NCBI GenBank assembly: GCA_905221065.1
Contig: CAJNBS010000004.1
Location: 62,001 to 126,000, forward strand
DNA: 64,000 bases
DNA from: a bacterium
GTDB taxonomy: Bacteria; Bacillota; Bacilli; Lactobacillales; Streptococcaceae
Reading direction: 5' to 3'
Translations under genes and position numbers: made by a program
Shown: piece by piece, positions 55,401 to 64,000 of the stretch
Numbering within the stretch: position 1 is the stretch's first letter
Layout of the letters: every line of letters starts with the position of its first letter
Notes under the pieces: generated by a model
The model's database searches: none
What the model saw: only the letters and a program-made list of their open reading frames with translations
What the model was told of the DNA's origin: nothing

Positions 55401-56641
55401 TGATGAGGAATAGAACCATTATCGAAGGTGCGTTGTTTTCTCAAGAAATCTTCACGTTCAATTTTATCAAGGAAATAATCTGCTCTTTCAAATTTAGAGA
55501 GAAGATTTTTGATGTACTTGTAAAATGCTTCTTGAGTGGTTTTGCCATTGATATACCCAGCATACCCATCTTTAGATTGGTCAGAGAAAACTTCATCATA
55601 TTTTTCTTGAAGATTGTTTTTGATGAATTGTTTTAAAGCTGCTAAGTCTTTTTGGTGATTTTCATAGCGCTCAATCATAGATGCTGACAGTGGAGCCTTG
55701 GTTGAAGGATCTGTAACGGTTAAGATTCCTGATAGAAGAATAGCATCATAGAGTTTTTTAGCAACTAGAAAAAGGTCTGCAAAACCATCTCCAATTTGTC
55801 CGAGTAAGTTTTCCAAATCCTCATCGTAGGTATCCTTAGAGAATTGTAGTGGAGCTTTTTCTTCCAAGTCAAAATGTTTTTTAAACTCAGCTTGATTTCC
55901 TACAATTAACTTGAGAAATTCCGAGAATAAACCAGTGGATTTTTCATCAGGAAAGAGTTTTAGAACGCGTTCTCTCTTTGCAGATTTGCTAATTTTATCA
56001 GAAAAAATTGCTTCTACTTGCGCGTTTTGTCCGCTAAGTGAACTTCCTTCAAAGGTGTTATCGTAAACGTTTATAAACTCGTTAAATATTTTTTGAATAT
56101 CATTGTTTTTAATATCGAAAGATTCTTCATATAAAAAATGTCCGCGGTATTTAATCATATGAGCTAATGCTAGATAGATTAAGCGCAAGTCAGCTTTTTC
56201 TTTTGAGTCCGCTAGCTGTTTCCTCAAATGATAGATAGTTGGGAAATTCTTATGATATTCTTTTTCTTCTGCCAAGGTAGCAAAAATAGGGTATTTACTT
56301 CCTCTCTTATCCTCAGGAATTAAGAAGGAGTCATCTAATCGATGAAAGAAACTACTATCCACCTTGTTCATTTCCTCAGCAAAGATTTCTTGAAGATAAC
56401 GAAGGCGATTTTTCCGACGAGTATAGCGACGGCGTGCTGTTCGTTTGAGACGTCTATCTTCAGCAGTAGTTCCTTCGTCAAATAATAAAGCTCCAATTAG
56501 ATTTTTCTTGATAAAGTGTTTATCAGTATTGCCTAGAACTTTCATCTTTTTCGATGGCACCTTATAGTCATCCGTAATGACGGCCCATCCGACGCTGTTG
56601 GTTCCGATATCGAGTCCGATAGAGTAGGATATGTTGCTCAT
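52463..56641 (-). CDS. cas9: CRISPR RNA-guided endonuclease Cas9 (type II-A)
   Basis: RNA-guided nuclease of 1392 aa. RuvC-I is [15 protein letters not shown] (Asp11), the arginine-rich bridge helix is [20 protein letters not shown], RuvC-II is [12 protein letters not shown] (Glu761), HNH is [11 protein letters not shown] (His843), and RuvC-III is [13 protein letters not shown] (His986, Asp989). All catalytic residues are present. The C-terminal PAM-interacting region reads [16 protein letters not shown], like S. thermophilus CRISPR3 Cas9, not the DRKRY of SpCas9. An NGGNG-type PAM is therefore expected (inference). SD AAGGAG precedes ATG. No disruption is seen. Confidence 0.97.
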   Translation of the reverse strand: MSNISYSIGLDIGTNSVGWAVITDDYKVPSKKMKVLGNTDKHFIKKNLIGALLFDEGTTAEDRRLKRTARRRYTRRKNRLRYLQEIFAEEMNKVDSSFFHRLDDSFLIPEDKRGSKYPIFATLAEEKEYHKNFPTIYHLRKQLADSKEKADLRLIYLALAHMIKYRGHFLYEESFDIKNNDIQKIFNEFINVYDNTFEGSSLSGQNAQVEAIFSDKISKSAKRERVLKLFPDEKSTGLFSEFLKLIVGNQAEFKKHFDLEEKAPLQFSKDTYDEDLENLLGQIGDGFADLFLVAKKLYDAILLSGILTVTDPSTKAPLSASMIERYENHQKDLAALKQFIKNNLQEKYDEVFSDQSKDGYAGYINGKTTQEAFYKYIKNLLSKFERADYFLDKIEREDFLRKQRTFDNGSIPHQIHLQEMNAIIRRQGEHYPFLKENKEKIEKILTFRIPYYIGPLARGNRDFAWLTRNSDQAIRPWNFEEIVDQASSAEDFIHKMTNYDLYLPEEKVLPKHSLLYETFAVYNELTKVKFIAEGLRDYQFLDSGQKKQIVNQLFKEKRKVTEKDIIQYLHNVDGYDGIELKGIEKQFNASLSTYHDLLKIIKDKAFMDDAENEATLENIIHTLTIFEDREMIKQRLAQYDSLFDKKVIKALTRRHYTGWGKFSTKLINGICDKKTGKTILDYLIDDGYSNRNFMQLINDDELSFKDIIQKAQVVGKTNDVKQVVQELPGSPAIKKGILQSIKLVDEVVKVMGHTPESIVIEMARENQTTARGKKNSQQRYKRIEDALKNLAPGLDSNILKEYPTDNIQLQNDRLFLYYLQNGKDMYTGEPLDINQLSSYDIDHIVPQAFIKDDSLDNRVLTSSKDNRGKSDNVPSLEVVQKRKAFWQQLLDSKLISERKFNNLTKAERGGLDERDKVGFIRRQLVETRQITKHVAQILDARFNTEVAEKDKKNRKVKIITLKSNLVSNFRKEFKLYKVREINDYHHAHDAYLNAVVAKAILKKYPKLEPEFVYSDYQKYDLKRYISRAKDPKDVEKATEKYFFYSNLLNFFKEEVHYADGTIVKRENIEYSKDTGEIAWNKEKDFATIKKVLSLPQVNIVKKTEIQTHGLDRGKPRGLFNSNPSPKPSEDSKENLVPIKQGLDPRKYGGYAGISNSYAVLVKAIIEKGAKKQQKTVLEFQGISILDKINFEKNKENYLLEKGYIKILSTITLPKYSLFEFPDGTRRRLASILSTNNKRGEIHKGNELVISEKYTTLLYHAKNINKTLEPEHIEYVEKHRNDFAKLLESVLDFNDKYVGALKNGERIRQAFIDWETVDIEKLCFSFIGPRNSKNAGLLELTSQGSASDFEFLGVKIPRYRDYTPSSLLNATLIHQSITGLYETRIDLSKLGED

Positions 56642-56744
56642 TTAGTGTTCTCCTTTTATTAAGTTTTTTGTTAGTAAATGATAATACAATACTTTCAGAT
56701 GAATTTCTAATATAAAATATTATTCCATTTTATTTACATTTCTC

Positions 56745-56773
56745 TTGCTAATTTTAAAAGAATAATATACAAT
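56745..56773 (+). promoter_or_regulatory. tracrRNA promoter
   Basis: TTGCTA 56745-56750, 17-bp spacer, TACAAT 56768-56773, 7 bp before the first anti-repeat bases. Confidence 0.75.
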
Positions 56774-56779
56774 ACAAGT

Positions 56780-56869
56780 GTTGGAACTATTCGAAACAAC
56801 ACAGCAAGTTAAAATAAGGCTTTGTCCGTATACAACTTGAAAAAGTGCGCACCGATTCGGTGCTTTTTT
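56780..56869 (+). ncRNA. tracrRNA, divergent from cas9
   Basis: The anti-repeat TTGGAACTATTCGAAACAAC then ACAGC (56781-56805) is complementary to the crRNA repeat. Next come the bulge and nexus region AAGTTAAAATAAGGCTTTGTCC and ACAACTTGAAAAAGTG. The end is the terminator GCACCG, 3-nt loop, CGGTGC (56849-56863) and T6. About 90 nt, like the short form of S. pyogenes. It is on the opposite strand to the cas genes and array. Confidence 0.9.
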
Positions 56870-57061
56870 GTTTTACTATACTAATTTATTCTACTCTTAT
56901 TTTAATGAAAAAACAAATACAAGTATAGCGTTTTCATTAGTTTTTATGAAATTGCTAGATTCAAGTATAGAATTTGCTTAATTGATATGTGTCTAATCTT
57001 GATATATAAAAGAAGAACTAGGCTGCTGAATGTTCCTAGCTCTTCTTTTATACAAATTATT
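56870..57061. other. AT-rich spacer with galU terminator
   Basis: No gene is seen. AAAGAAGAACTAGG (57009-57022) pairs with CCTAGCTCTTCTTT (57034-57047) and forms the terminator for galU read on the minus strand. Confidence 0.65.
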
Positions 57062-57961
57062 TTATTCCTTCTCAGCCAATTCTTTTCCAAGTTGGATGAG
57101 GTAATTTTTCAAGGCATCTTTGACTTGTGGGTGCTTGAGGGCGTAGTCAATAGATGTTTTCATAAAGCCAAACTTATCCCCAACGTCGTAACGAGCTCCT
57201 GTAAATTCACGGGCAAAAACACGCTGTGTTTTATTAAGCGTATCGATAGCATCGGTAAGCTGGATTTCATTTCCAGCACCAGGAGTTTGATTTTCTAAGA
57301 TATCAAAAATTTCAGGTGTGAGTAGATAGCGACCGATGATTGCCAAATCACTTGGTGCATCTTCGGGAGCTGGTTTTTCAACGAAAGTTTCAACGCTATA
57401 GAGTCCATTACTTCCTTCACCCTGAGGAGCGATAACCCCGTATGATGAAACGTCTTCGTGTGGTACGGGCATGACAGCAATGGTTGATGCGTGTGTCTTT
57501 TCGTAATCATTCATCAGTTGTTTTGTCAAAGGAACGGCATTCTCATCTGTGATGTCCATAAGGTCATCACCCAGCATAACAACGAAGGGCTCATTCCCTA
57601 CAAAAGCTTTGGCTTGTAAGACAGCATCTCCAAGACCACGAGGGTGAGTTTGGCGAATGAAATGGAGGCGCATACCAGTTGCTTCATCTACTAATTTTAA
57701 CAGATCCGTTTTACCTTTTTCTTTGAGGTTGTACTCAAGCTCAAAATTTGAGTCAAAGTGGTCCTCAATAGAACGTTTTGATTTACCAGTGACAACCAGA
57801 ATATCTTCGATACCTGATTTAAGAGCCTCTTCCACGATAAATTGGATAGTTGGTTTATCTACAATTGGCAACATTTCTTTAGCAAGTGCCTTGGTGGCTG
57901 GTAAGAAACGAGTCCCGAGTCCAGCGGCAGGGATGACTGCTTTTCTAACTTTTGGTGTCAT
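57062..57961 (-). CDS. galU: UTP-glucose-1-phosphate uridylyltransferase
   Basis: Cytoplasmic enzyme of 299 aa making UDP-glucose for capsule, teichoic acid or glycolipid synthesis and the Leloir pathway. The N-terminal nucleotide motif is [25 protein letters not shown] and [12 protein letters not shown] are also conserved. It is downstream of gpsA with 21 bp between the genes. SD AAAGGA precedes the ATG. Confidence 0.96.
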   Translation of the reverse strand: MTPKVRKAVIPAAGLGTRFLPATKALAKEMLPIVDKPTIQFIVEEALKSGIEDILVVTGKSKRSIEDHFDSNFELEYNLKEKGKTDLLKLVDEATGMRLHFIRQTHPRGLGDAVLQAKAFVGNEPFVVMLGDDLMDITDENAVPLTKQLMNDYEKTHASTIAVMPVPHEDVSSYGVIAPQGEGSNGLYSVETFVEKPAPEDAPSDLAIIGRYLLTPEIFDILENQTPGAGNEIQLTDAIDTLNKTQRVFAREFTGARYDVGDKFGFMKTSIDYALKHPQVKDALKNYLIQLGKELAEKE

Positions 57962-57982
57962 AAGAATCCTTTCTTTAGAGGG

Positions 57983-58999
57983 TTAAGACCATTCATTTTC
58001 TGCTTTAAATTCATTGTTCATGATGTCGTAAATGGCATCTTTGATATTGGTTCCGTTGTAGATAACTTGGTAAATGGCTTGTGTAATTGGCATATAAACT
58101 CCAAGTTCTTGCGCTAGCTCATAGGCTGCTCGAGTCGTTGAGATTCCTTCGATTACCATGCCCATATTGGCTTCGATGTCAGCTAGGGATTCTCCACGAC
58201 CAAGGGCATCTCCGGCTCTCCAGTTACGAGAGTGGATGGAGGTTCCCGTTACAATCAAATCTCCCACACCAGATAAGCCACTATAGGTCAACGGACTGGC
58301 ACCGAGTGCCACCCCTAGGCGGGTAATTTCTGCCAGTCCTCGAGCGATGATGGCCGCCTTGGCATTGTCACCAAATCCCAAACCATGTAAAGCTCCGGCA
58401 CCGACAGCAATAATATTTTTAAGAGCACCAGCAGTTTCAACCCCGATAACATCCGTATTGGTATAAAGTCGGAAGTAGTGATTGCTAAAGAGCTCCTGAA
58501 CGTATTGAGCTGTTTGTAAATCTTTAGAAGCAGCAGTGATTAAAGTCAGGTCACGCACAATGGTTTCTTCTGCATGACTAGGCCCTGAAACAACGACGAT
58601 ATCACTGCGGAGCTGTTCAGGAATTTCTTCTTCAAGGATAGTTGATAATCGTTTATGGCTATCGGGTTCTAAGCCTTTTGAAGCGTGCATGATGATAGCC
58701 TTATGATCCAAGGTTTTTGCGACTTGTTGGGCAACAAGTCGTGTCACTTTTGTTGGGACAACAAACAAAATCGCATCCACATCTTTCAGTGTCTCTGCTA
58801 AGTCAGTGTAGGCAATGATTTTGTCATCTAGAACGACATCTTTAAAGTAATGTTTATTGGTATGGTGTGTATTAATTTCATTGATTTGTTCGGGAATATT
58901 TCCCCAAATACGTACCTCGTGTCCATTGTCATTTAAGACTTGTGAAAGGGCAGTCCCCCAAGAACCAGGCCCCAAGACGGCGACGGTTTGTTTTTTCAT
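57983..58999 (-). CDS. gpsA: Glycerol-3-phosphate dehydrogenase [NAD(P)+]
   Basis: Enzyme of 338 aa reducing dihydroxyacetone phosphate to sn-glycerol-3-phosphate for membrane lipids. The Rossmann motif is [23 protein letters not shown] is the substrate region, and the catalytic Lys lies in [12 protein letters not shown]. It forms an operon with galU (gpsA first). SD AAGGAGG precedes ATG. The C-terminus ends ENEWS. Confidence 0.96.
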   Translation of the reverse strand: MKKQTVAVLGPGSWGTALSQVLNDNGHEVRIWGNIPEQINEINTHHTNKHYFKDVVLDDKIIAYTDLAETLKDVDAILFVVPTKVTRLVAQQVAKTLDHKAIIMHASKGLEPDSHKRLSTILEEEIPEQLRSDIVVVSGPSHAEETIVRDLTLITAASKDLQTAQYVQELFSNHYFRLYTNTDVIGVETAGALKNIIAVGAGALHGLGFGDNAKAAIIARGLAEITRLGVALGASPLTYSGLSGVGDLIVTGTSIHSRNWRAGDALGRGESLADIEANMGMVIEGISTTRAAYELAQELGVYMPITQAIYQVIYNGTNIKDAIYDIMNNEFKAENEWS

Positions 59000-59103
59000 G
59001 TTTTCCTCCTTGATAGAGTTCTCTCTTTTATTTTATCACATTCTAGGGGATTTTGCACTTGCATTGCTGGGTAGTGGTGGCTTTGTTACTTCAAAAATAT
59101 ATA

Positions 59104-59145
59104 AAAACCGAGACTCAGTATTAAACTCTTAGTCTCGGTTTTGAT
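59104..59145 (-). terminator. Terminator after the 81-aa gene
   Basis: AAACCGAGACT pairs with AGTCTCGGTTT across a 15-nt loop, with As before and Ts after. Confidence 0.8.
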
Positions 59146-59167
59146 ATTTCTTAAAGAATAGCTAGGT

Positions 59168-59413
59168 TTATTTCAATTGATCTGTAATGTCTTTTGACAG
59201 TAACATTCCCAGATGATAAGTTTTATTGATGTAAGCAATGACATCATTGATATTTTCAGTCGTGTGAATTTTCTCTTTGATGTCAGTCCTAAATGTTTCA
59301 TCCTTCAAAAGTTGTTCTTGGTAGAGCCTTTGCAGTCTCTCCTTCTCGTACTTATTGAGCAGAAAAAGGAACACCAAGCTAATCACAACGAGGATATAAG
59401 CATATTGGCTCAT
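59168..59413 (-). CDS. Small membrane-anchored protein, unknown function
   Basis: An 81-aa protein with one N-terminal transmembrane segment (YAYILVVISLVFLFLLN, about 4-20) and a charged cytoplasmic helix (KYEKERLQRLYQEQLLKDE), then DINDVIAYINKTYHLGM-type residues near the end. SD GGGAGATTTCC precedes ATG 59413; an in-frame ATG at 59500 has no SD. The family is not recognised. It is conserved near gpsA/argS in the Mitis group (from memory). Confidence 0.68.
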   Translation of the reverse strand: MSQYAYILVVISLVFLFLLNKYEKERLQRLYQEQLLKDETFRTDIKEKIHTTENINDVIAYINKTYHLGMLLSKDITDQLK

Positions 59414-59455
59414 AGGAAATCTCCCTGTATGATAAAGAAGTAGTGGTGAGTAGAT

Positions 59456-59595
59456 TGAATTAGTGAAGCGCCTAGCCAAAGTCCTGATGGGGCTTGACAT
59501 TCATTACTTAGACTACTTTAAAATAAAGTGATTAAAAGATTACGACATGAGCCTAACCAAATCGATATTATTTGGTTAGGTGAATTAGTGAAGCG
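59456..59595. repeat. Direct repeat of 15 bp flanking a palindrome
   Basis: TGAATTAGTGAAGCG is present at 59456-59470 and at 59581-59595. Between them CCTAACCAAA (59552-59561) and TTTGGTTAGG (59571-59580) form a perfect 10-bp inverted repeat with a 9-nt loop and no adjoining T run. Confidence 0.75.
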
Positions 59596-59599
59596 TTTA

Positions 59600-59624
59600 G
59601 GCAATTCGCCATATAGCGATTGCC
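59600..59624. other. Hairpin with bulge between argS and the 81-aa gene
   Basis: GGCAA pairs with TTGCC and TCGC pairs with GCGA around CATATA. It is one of three successive hairpins in this 150-bp gap. Confidence 0.5.
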
Positions 59625-59626
59625 GT

Positions 59627-59659
59627 CAAGAGACTAGGAACTTTAGTTTCAGTCTCTTG
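59627..59659 (-). terminator. Terminator-like stem after argS
   Basis: CAAGAGACT (59627-59635) pairs with AGTCTCTTG (59651-59659), 7 bp beyond the argS stop. It has no long T run, so read-through into the following hairpins is possible. Confidence 0.55.
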
Positions 59660-59666
59660 TAACGAT

Positions 59667-61358
59667 TTACATCTTCTCCGGCGCTTCTACTCCAAGCAAG
59701 CGAAGGGCTTCTTTGAGAACAACTGCAGTTGCGTAGCTGAGAGCTAGACGGCTGTCGCGCTCAGGACTTTCGTCTAGGATACGTGTATGTGCATAGTACT
59801 TGTTGAAGGATTGAGCCAGGCTAATTGCAAATTTAGCAATGATAGAAGGTTCAAAGTTATCCGCCGCACGGTTGATAATACGTGGGAAGTCTTGGATGAG
59901 TTTGATGATTTCCCAACTTTCAGCATCATTCAAGCTATAGTTGCCAGCTGTTTCTGGTGTGAAATCGGCTTTGCGTAAGATAGATTGGATACGAGCGTAG
60001 GCATATTGTACATAAGGACCAGTTTCACCTTCGAAGGATACCATAGCTTCTAGGTCGAAATCGTATCCATTTGTACGGTCGGTCTTGAGGTCATAGAATT
60101 TAATGGCCCCAACCCCAACAGCATGCGCTACCTGGTCTTTATTTTCCAGTTCAGGATTTTTAGCCTCGATTTGGGCCTTGGCACGACTAACAGCCTCTGC
60201 AACTGTAGGCTCTAGCAAGATGACATTTCCTTTACGAGTAGAGAGTTTTTTCCCTTCTTTTGTAACCAAACCAAAAGGAACGTGAGTAATGTCTTCACTC
60301 CAGTCGTAGCCCATCTCTTTCAAGACAGCTTTGAGCTGTTTAAAGTGGGCAGATTGCTCTTGACCAACGACATAGATAGATTTGGCAAATTGGTATTCGT
60401 TTTTACGGTAAAGGGCTGCAGCCAAGTCACGTGTGATATAGAGAGTTGCACCATCAGATTTCTTGATAAGGGCTGGATGTTCAATTCCATATTTCTCAAG
60501 ATTCACAACTTGGGCACCTTCTGACTCAACAAGAAGGCCTTTTTCAGAAAGAATGTCTACAACGGCATCCATCTTATCATTATAGAAGGCTTCTCCGTTA
60601 TAGCTGTCAAATTCAACCTTCAATTCATTGTAAAGACGGTTAAATTCCACCAAACTTTCATCGCGGAACCATTGCCAAAGAGCGAGAGCTTCCTTATCTC
60701 CATTTTCCAGTTTACGGAACCATTCGCGTGCTTCTTCATCCAAGCTAGGGTCATTTTCAGCTTCCGCATTGATGCGGACATAGAGTTTAAGAAGTTCATC
60801 AATTGGATGAGCTTTTACAGCTTCTTCGTCTCCCCATTTTTTGTAGGCAACAATCAACATCCCAAACTGTTTACCCCAGTCTCCCAAATGGTTGACCTTA
60901 ACCGTTTGATAACCGATTTTTTGGAAAATATGTGACAAGCTATCTCCAATAACAGTTGAACGCAGGTGACCAATAGAAAATGGCTTAGCGATATTGGGAC
61001 TAGACATGTCGATCACAACATTTTCTTGTTTACCAATATGTTGGTCAGCATAGTGTTCTTTTTCAGTGATAACAGCTTGCAATACTTGAGCAGAAATGGC
61101 AGATTTATCAAGGAAAAAGTTAACGTAAGGTCCTGTTGCGACAACCTTTTCAAAGGCTTGACTGTTAATCTTTTCAGCCAGTTCAGCCGCAATCATTTGA
61201 GGTGCTTTACGTTCGACTTTTGCAAGAGAAAAAGCAGGAAAAGCGACGTCTCCCATTTCTGAGTTTTTAGGGGTTTCCAGTAAATTTAAAATAGCCTCTT
61301 GGTCCAGGCTATCAATGACGCTAGCCAACTCGCTAGCAATCAATTCTTTTGTATTCAT
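59667..61358 (-). CDS. argS: Arginyl-tRNA synthetase
   Basis: Class I synthetase of 563 aa. The N-terminal Add-1 domain is at about 1-110, the HIGH box is [16 protein letters not shown], the KMSKS site is replaced by [15 protein letters not shown], and the DALR anticodon domain is C-terminal (about 440-563). It diverges from argR, with a 134-bp shared control region that contains ARG-box-like sequence. SD AGGAG precedes ATG. Confidence 0.96.
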   Translation of the reverse strand: MNTKELIASELASVIDSLDQEAILNLLETPKNSEMGDVAFPAFSLAKVERKAPQMIAAELAEKINSQAFEKVVATGPYVNFFLDKSAISAQVLQAVITEKEHYADQHIGKQENVVIDMSSPNIAKPFSIGHLRSTVIGDSLSHIFQKIGYQTVKVNHLGDWGKQFGMLIVAYKKWGDEEAVKAHPIDELLKLYVRINAEAENDPSLDEEAREWFRKLENGDKEALALWQWFRDESLVEFNRLYNELKVEFDSYNGEAFYNDKMDAVVDILSEKGLLVESEGAQVVNLEKYGIEHPALIKKSDGATLYITRDLAAALYRKNEYQFAKSIYVVGQEQSAHFKQLKAVLKEMGYDWSEDITHVPFGLVTKEGKKLSTRKGNVILLEPTVAEAVSRAKAQIEAKNPELENKDQVAHAVGVGAIKFYDLKTDRTNGYDFDLEAMVSFEGETGPYVQYAYARIQSILRKADFTPETAGNYSLNDAESWEIIKLIQDFPRIINRAADNFEPSIIAKFAISLAQSFNKYYAHTRILDESPERDSRLALSYATAVVLKEALRLLGVEAPEKM

Positions 61359-61421
61359 TAAGAGCTCCTTTTGGACTTTTCTACTATTTTATCACAATTT
61401 TAAAGAAAGAAGAAAAAATTT

Positions 61422-61449
61422 TTGAAATCTCCTATTTTTTTGGTATAAT
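61422..61449 (+). promoter_or_regulatory. argR promoter
   Basis: TTGAAA 61422-61427, 16-bp spacer, TATAAT 61444-61449 with extended TGG. Confidence 0.75.
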
Positions 61450-61450
61450 A

Positions 61451-61480
61451 TAGTTATAAAAATAGTTATAAATATTCACA
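61451..61480. promoter_or_regulatory. ARG-box-like sequence before argR
   Basis: TAGTTATAAA and AGTTATAAATATTCACA (ending 61480) give two adjacent TTATAAA-type half sites, similar to arginine-repressor boxes (consensus near TATNAATATNCA from Gram-positives). They lie just after the -10, fitting autorepression. Moderate match only. Confidence 0.45.
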
Positions 61481-61492
61481 TAAGAGGATTTT

Positions 61493-61939
61493 ATGAGAAA
61501 AAGAGATCGTCATCAGTTAATAAAAAAAATGATTACTGAGGAGAAATTAAGTACACAAAAAGAAATTCAAGATCGGTTGGAAGCGCACAATGTCTTTGTG
61601 ACGCAGACAACCCTGTCTCGTGATTTGCGCGAAATCGGCTTGACCAAGGTCAAGAAAAATGATATGGTGTATTATGTACTAGCAAATGAGACAGAAAAGA
61701 TTGATTTGGTGGAATTTTTGTCTCATCATTTAGAAGGTGTTGCAAGAGCAGAGTTTACCTTGGTGCTTCATACCAAACTGGGAGAAGCCTCTGTTTTGGC
61801 AAATATTGTAGATGCAAACAAGGATGAATGGATTTTAGGAACAGTTGCTGGTGCCAATACCTTATTGGTCATTTGTCGAGACCAGCACGTTGCCAAACTC
61901 ATGGAAGATCGTTTGCTAGATTTGATGAAAGATAAGTAA
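61493..61939 (+). CDS. argR: Arginine repressor family regulator
   Basis: A 148-aa transcription factor. The N-terminal winged HTH (about 1-70) has [15 protein letters not shown] as recognition helix. The C-terminal domain (about 80-148) is the arginine-binding oligomerisation region ([17 protein letters not shown]). Streptococci carry several ArgR paralogues; linkage to mutS and argS marks the copy conserved in pneumococcus. SD AGAGGA precedes ATG. Confidence 0.93.
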   Translation: MRKRDRHQLIKKMITEEKLSTQKEIQDRLEAHNVFVTQTTLSRDLREIGLTKVKKNDMVYYVLANETEKIDLVEFLSHHLEGVARAEFTLVLHTKLGEASVLANIVDANKDEWILGTVAGANTLLVICRDQHVAKLMEDRLLDLMKDK

Positions 61940-61940
61940 G

Positions 61941-61972
61941 GTCTTGGGAGTTGCTCTCAAGACTTATTTTTG
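61941..61972 (+). terminator. Terminator-like hairpin after argR
   Basis: GTCTTG-GAG pairs with CTC-CAAGAC around a short loop (61941-61963), followed by TTATTTTTG. It lies 2 bases after the argR stop and 27 bp before the mutS start. Confidence 0.65.
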
Positions 61973-61989
61973 ACAAGGAGAGACGGAAA

Positions 61990-64000
61990 ATGGCGACAGA
62001 AAAGCTATCACCCGGCATGCAACAGTATGTAGATATTAAAAAGCAATATCCAGATGCTTTTTTGCTCTTTCGGATGGGTGATTTTTATGAATTGTTTTAT
62101 GAGGATGCGGTCAATGCTGCGCAGATTCTGGAAATTTCCTTAACGAGTCGTAACAAGAATGCCGACAATCCGATTCCTATGGCGGGTGTTCCCTATCATT
62201 CTGCCCAGCAGTATATTGATGTCTTGATTGAGCAGGGCTATAAGGTGGCTATCGCAGAGCAGATGGAAGATCCTAAACAAGCAGTTGGGGTTGTGAAACG
62301 AGAGGTTGTTCAGGTCATTACGCCAGGGACAGTAGTTGATAGCAGTAAGCCGGACAGTCAGAACAATTTCTTGGTAGCCGTAGATCGTGATGGCAATCAA
62401 TTTGGGCTAGCTTATATGGATCTGGTGACGGGTGACTTTTATGTGACAGGTCTTTTGGATTTCACGCTGGTTTGTGGGGAAATTCGTAATCTCAAGGCGC
62501 GAGAAGTGGTGCTGGGCTATGACTTGTCTGAGGAAGAGGAACAAATCCTCAGTCGTCAGATGAATCTGGTGCTTTCCTATGAAAAAGAAGGCTTTGAAGA
62601 CCTTCATTTACTGGATTCACGATTGGCAGCGGTGGAGCAAGCGGCATCTAGTAAGCTCCTCCAGTATGTCCATCGGACTCAGATGAGGGAATTGAACCAC
62701 CTCAAGCCTGTTATCCGCTATGAAATCAAAGATTTTTTGCAGATGGATTATGCGACCCAGGCTAGTTTGGATTTGGTTGAGAATGCTCGTTCAGGTAAGA
62801 AGCAGGGCAGTCTTTTCTGGCTTTTGGATGAAACCAAAACAGCTATGGGTATGCGGCTCTTGCGTTCTTGGATTCATCGTCCTTTGATTGATAAGGAACG
62901 AATTGTCCAACGTCAGGAAGTGGTGCAGGTCTTTCTCGACCATTTCTTTGAGCGCAGTGATTTGACAGACAGTCTCAAGGGTGTTTATGACATTGAGCGC
63001 TTGGCTAGTCGTGTTTCTTTTGGCAAGACCAATCCCAAGGACCTCTTGCAGCTGGCGACTACCTTGTCCAGTGTGCCAAGGATTCGTGCGATTTTAGAAG
63101 GAATGGAGCAATCTGCTCTAGCCTATCTCATCGCACAACTGGATGGAATCCCTGAGTTGGAGAGCTTGATTAGCGCAGCGATTGCTCCTGAAGCTCCTCA
63201 TGTGATTACGGATGGGGGTATTATCCGAACTGGATTTGATGAGACTTTAGACAAGTACCGTCGCGTTCTTAGAGAAGGGACTGGATGGATTGCTGAGATT
63301 GAGGCTAAGGAGCGAGAAAACTCTGGTATCAGTACGCTCAAGATTGACTACAATAAAAAGGATGGCTACTATTTCCATGTGACCAATTCACAACTGGGAA
63401 ATGTGCCAGCCCACTTTTTCCGCAAGGCGACGCTGAAAAACTCGGAACGTTTTGGAACTGAGGAATTGGCCCGTATCGAGGGCGATATGCTGGAGGCGCG
63501 TGAGAAGTCAGCCAACCTAGAATACGAAATCTTTATGCGTATTCGTGAAGAGGTCGGCAAATACATTCAGCGTTTGCAGGCTCTAGCTCAAGGAATTGCG
63601 ACAGTTGATGTCTTGCAAAGTCTGGCAGTTGTGGCTGAAACCCAGCATTTGACTCGGCCTGAATTTGGAGAGTATTCACAAATTGATATCCAGAAAGGGC
63701 GCCATGCCGTCGTTGAAAAGGTTATGGGGGCTCAGATCTATATTCCTAATACGATTCAGATGGCAGAAGATACCAGTATTCAACTGATAACAGGGCCAAA
63801 CATGAGTGGGAAGTCAACCTACATGCGTCAGTTAGCCATGACGGCGGTTATGGCTCAGTTGGGTTCTTATGTGCCAGCAGAAAGTGCCCATTTGCCAATT
63901 TTTGATGCAATCTTTACCCGTATCGGAGCAGCCGATGATTTGGTTTCAGGTCAATCAACCTTTATGGTAGAGATGATGGAGGCTAACAATGCCATTTCGC
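61990..64000 (+). CDS. mutS: DNA mismatch repair ATPase MutS (HexA), 5' part
   Basis: The first 670 codons of mutS; the gene runs off the right edge (full length about 844 aa in pneumococcus, from memory). The mismatch-binding motif [10 protein letters not shown] contains the Phe-x-Glu wedge. Connector, lever and clamp domains follow (about 125-560). Walker A is [17 protein letters not shown], and [14 protein letters not shown] is the signature region. It corresponds to HexA, which corrects donor-recipient mismatches during transformation. SD AAGGAGAGAC precedes ATG 61990. Confidence 0.96.
   Translation, partial: MATEKLSPGMQQYVDIKKQYPDAFLLFRMGDFYELFYEDAVNAAQILEISLTSRNKNADNPIPMAGVPYHSAQQYIDVLIEQGYKVAIAEQMEDPKQAVGVVKREVVQVITPGTVVDSSKPDSQNNFLVAVDRDGNQFGLAYMDLVTGDFYVTGLLDFTLVCGEIRNLKAREVVLGYDLSEEEEQILSRQMNLVLSYEKEGFEDLHLLDSRLAAVEQAASSKLLQYVHRTQMRELNHLKPVIRYEIKDFLQMDYATQASLDLVENARSGKKQGSLFWLLDETKTAMGMRLLRSWIHRPLIDKERIVQRQEVVQVFLDHFFERSDLTDSLKGVYDIERLASRVSFGKTNPKDLLQLATTLSSVPRIRAILEGMEQSALAYLIAQLDGIPELESLISAAIAPEAPHVITDGGIIRTGFDETLDKYRRVLREGTGWIAEIEAKERENSGISTLKIDYNKKDGYYFHVTNSQLGNVPAHFFRKATLKNSERFGTEELARIEGDMLEAREKSANLEYEIFMRIREEVGKYIQRLQALAQGIATVDVLQSLAVVAETQHLTRPEFGEYSQIDIQKGRHAVVEKVMGAQIYIPNTIQMAEDTSIQLITGPNMSGKSTYMRQLAMTAVMAQLGSYVPAESAHLPIFDAIFTRIGAADDLVSGQSTFMVEMMEANNAIS

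Overview
The window is a low-GC Firmicutes chromosome segment from a Mitis-group Streptococcus, closest in gene content and protein sequence to S. pneumoniae, S. mitis or S. oralis. The evidence is a pavB-like SSURE surface protein, a pneumococcal-type malXCD/malAR/malQP maltodextrin locus, a PBP1b whose acylated serine falls at residue 460 as in pneumococcus, the argR-mutS(hexA) pair, and five copies of the RUP repeat that is typical of this group. A type II-A CRISPR-Cas locus, which pneumococci normally lack, points to S. mitis or S. oralis rather than S. pneumoniae. This species call is inference.

Layout. Positions 1-12.3 kb hold a partial gene, a sugar acetyltransferase, a lipoprotein, a nucleoside phosphorylase, the K+ uptake pair trkH-trkA, a glycosyltransferase, the LPXTG adhesin pavB with four near-identical repeats, a two-component system, and rpsD behind a long leader. 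At 12.4-13.05 kb are two tandem Fst-type type I toxin-antitoxin modules that are too short for ordinary gene calling. From 13.3 to 26.9 kb are rpmG/rpmF, ilvD, an Fe-S assembly factor, an Rgg regulator with an MFS transporter, hisS, a self-contained XRE regulator/ABC/CPBP membrane cluster behind a perfect inverted repeat, aspS and a YitT-like gene. The maltodextrin regulon fills 27-36.7 kb, with divergent MalR-box promoters between malX and malQ.

From 36.8 to 49.8 kb are a decayed tandem duplication of small membrane-protein genes, rlmA, a P1B-like ATPase with an unusual metal-site motif, tyrS, pbp1b, a DMT transporter, a structured leader-like RNA, dapH and its partner deacetylase, a formyl-THF cyclo-ligase and a rhomboid protease. 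From 49.8 to 56.9 kb is a complete type II-A CRISPR-Cas locus: an array of 11 repeats and 10 spacers, csn2, cas2, cas1, cas9 and a divergent tracrRNA. From 57 kb to the right edge are galU, gpsA, a small membrane protein, argS, argR and the 5' part of mutS.

How the genes work together. MalX captures maltodextrins, MalC and MalD import them, and MalQ and MalP convert them to glucose and glucose-1-phosphate, all under MalR. GalU turns glucose-1-phosphate into UDP-glucose. DapH and the N-acetyl-diaminopimelate deacetylase act in lysine/DAP synthesis. The two-component system lies directly behind pavB. The junction rpsD to rpmG joins two blocks that, from memory of pneumococcal gene numbering, lie on opposite sides of the origin in S. 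pneumoniae. This suggests an origin-spanning inversion whose breakpoint is occupied by the toxin-antitoxin pair.
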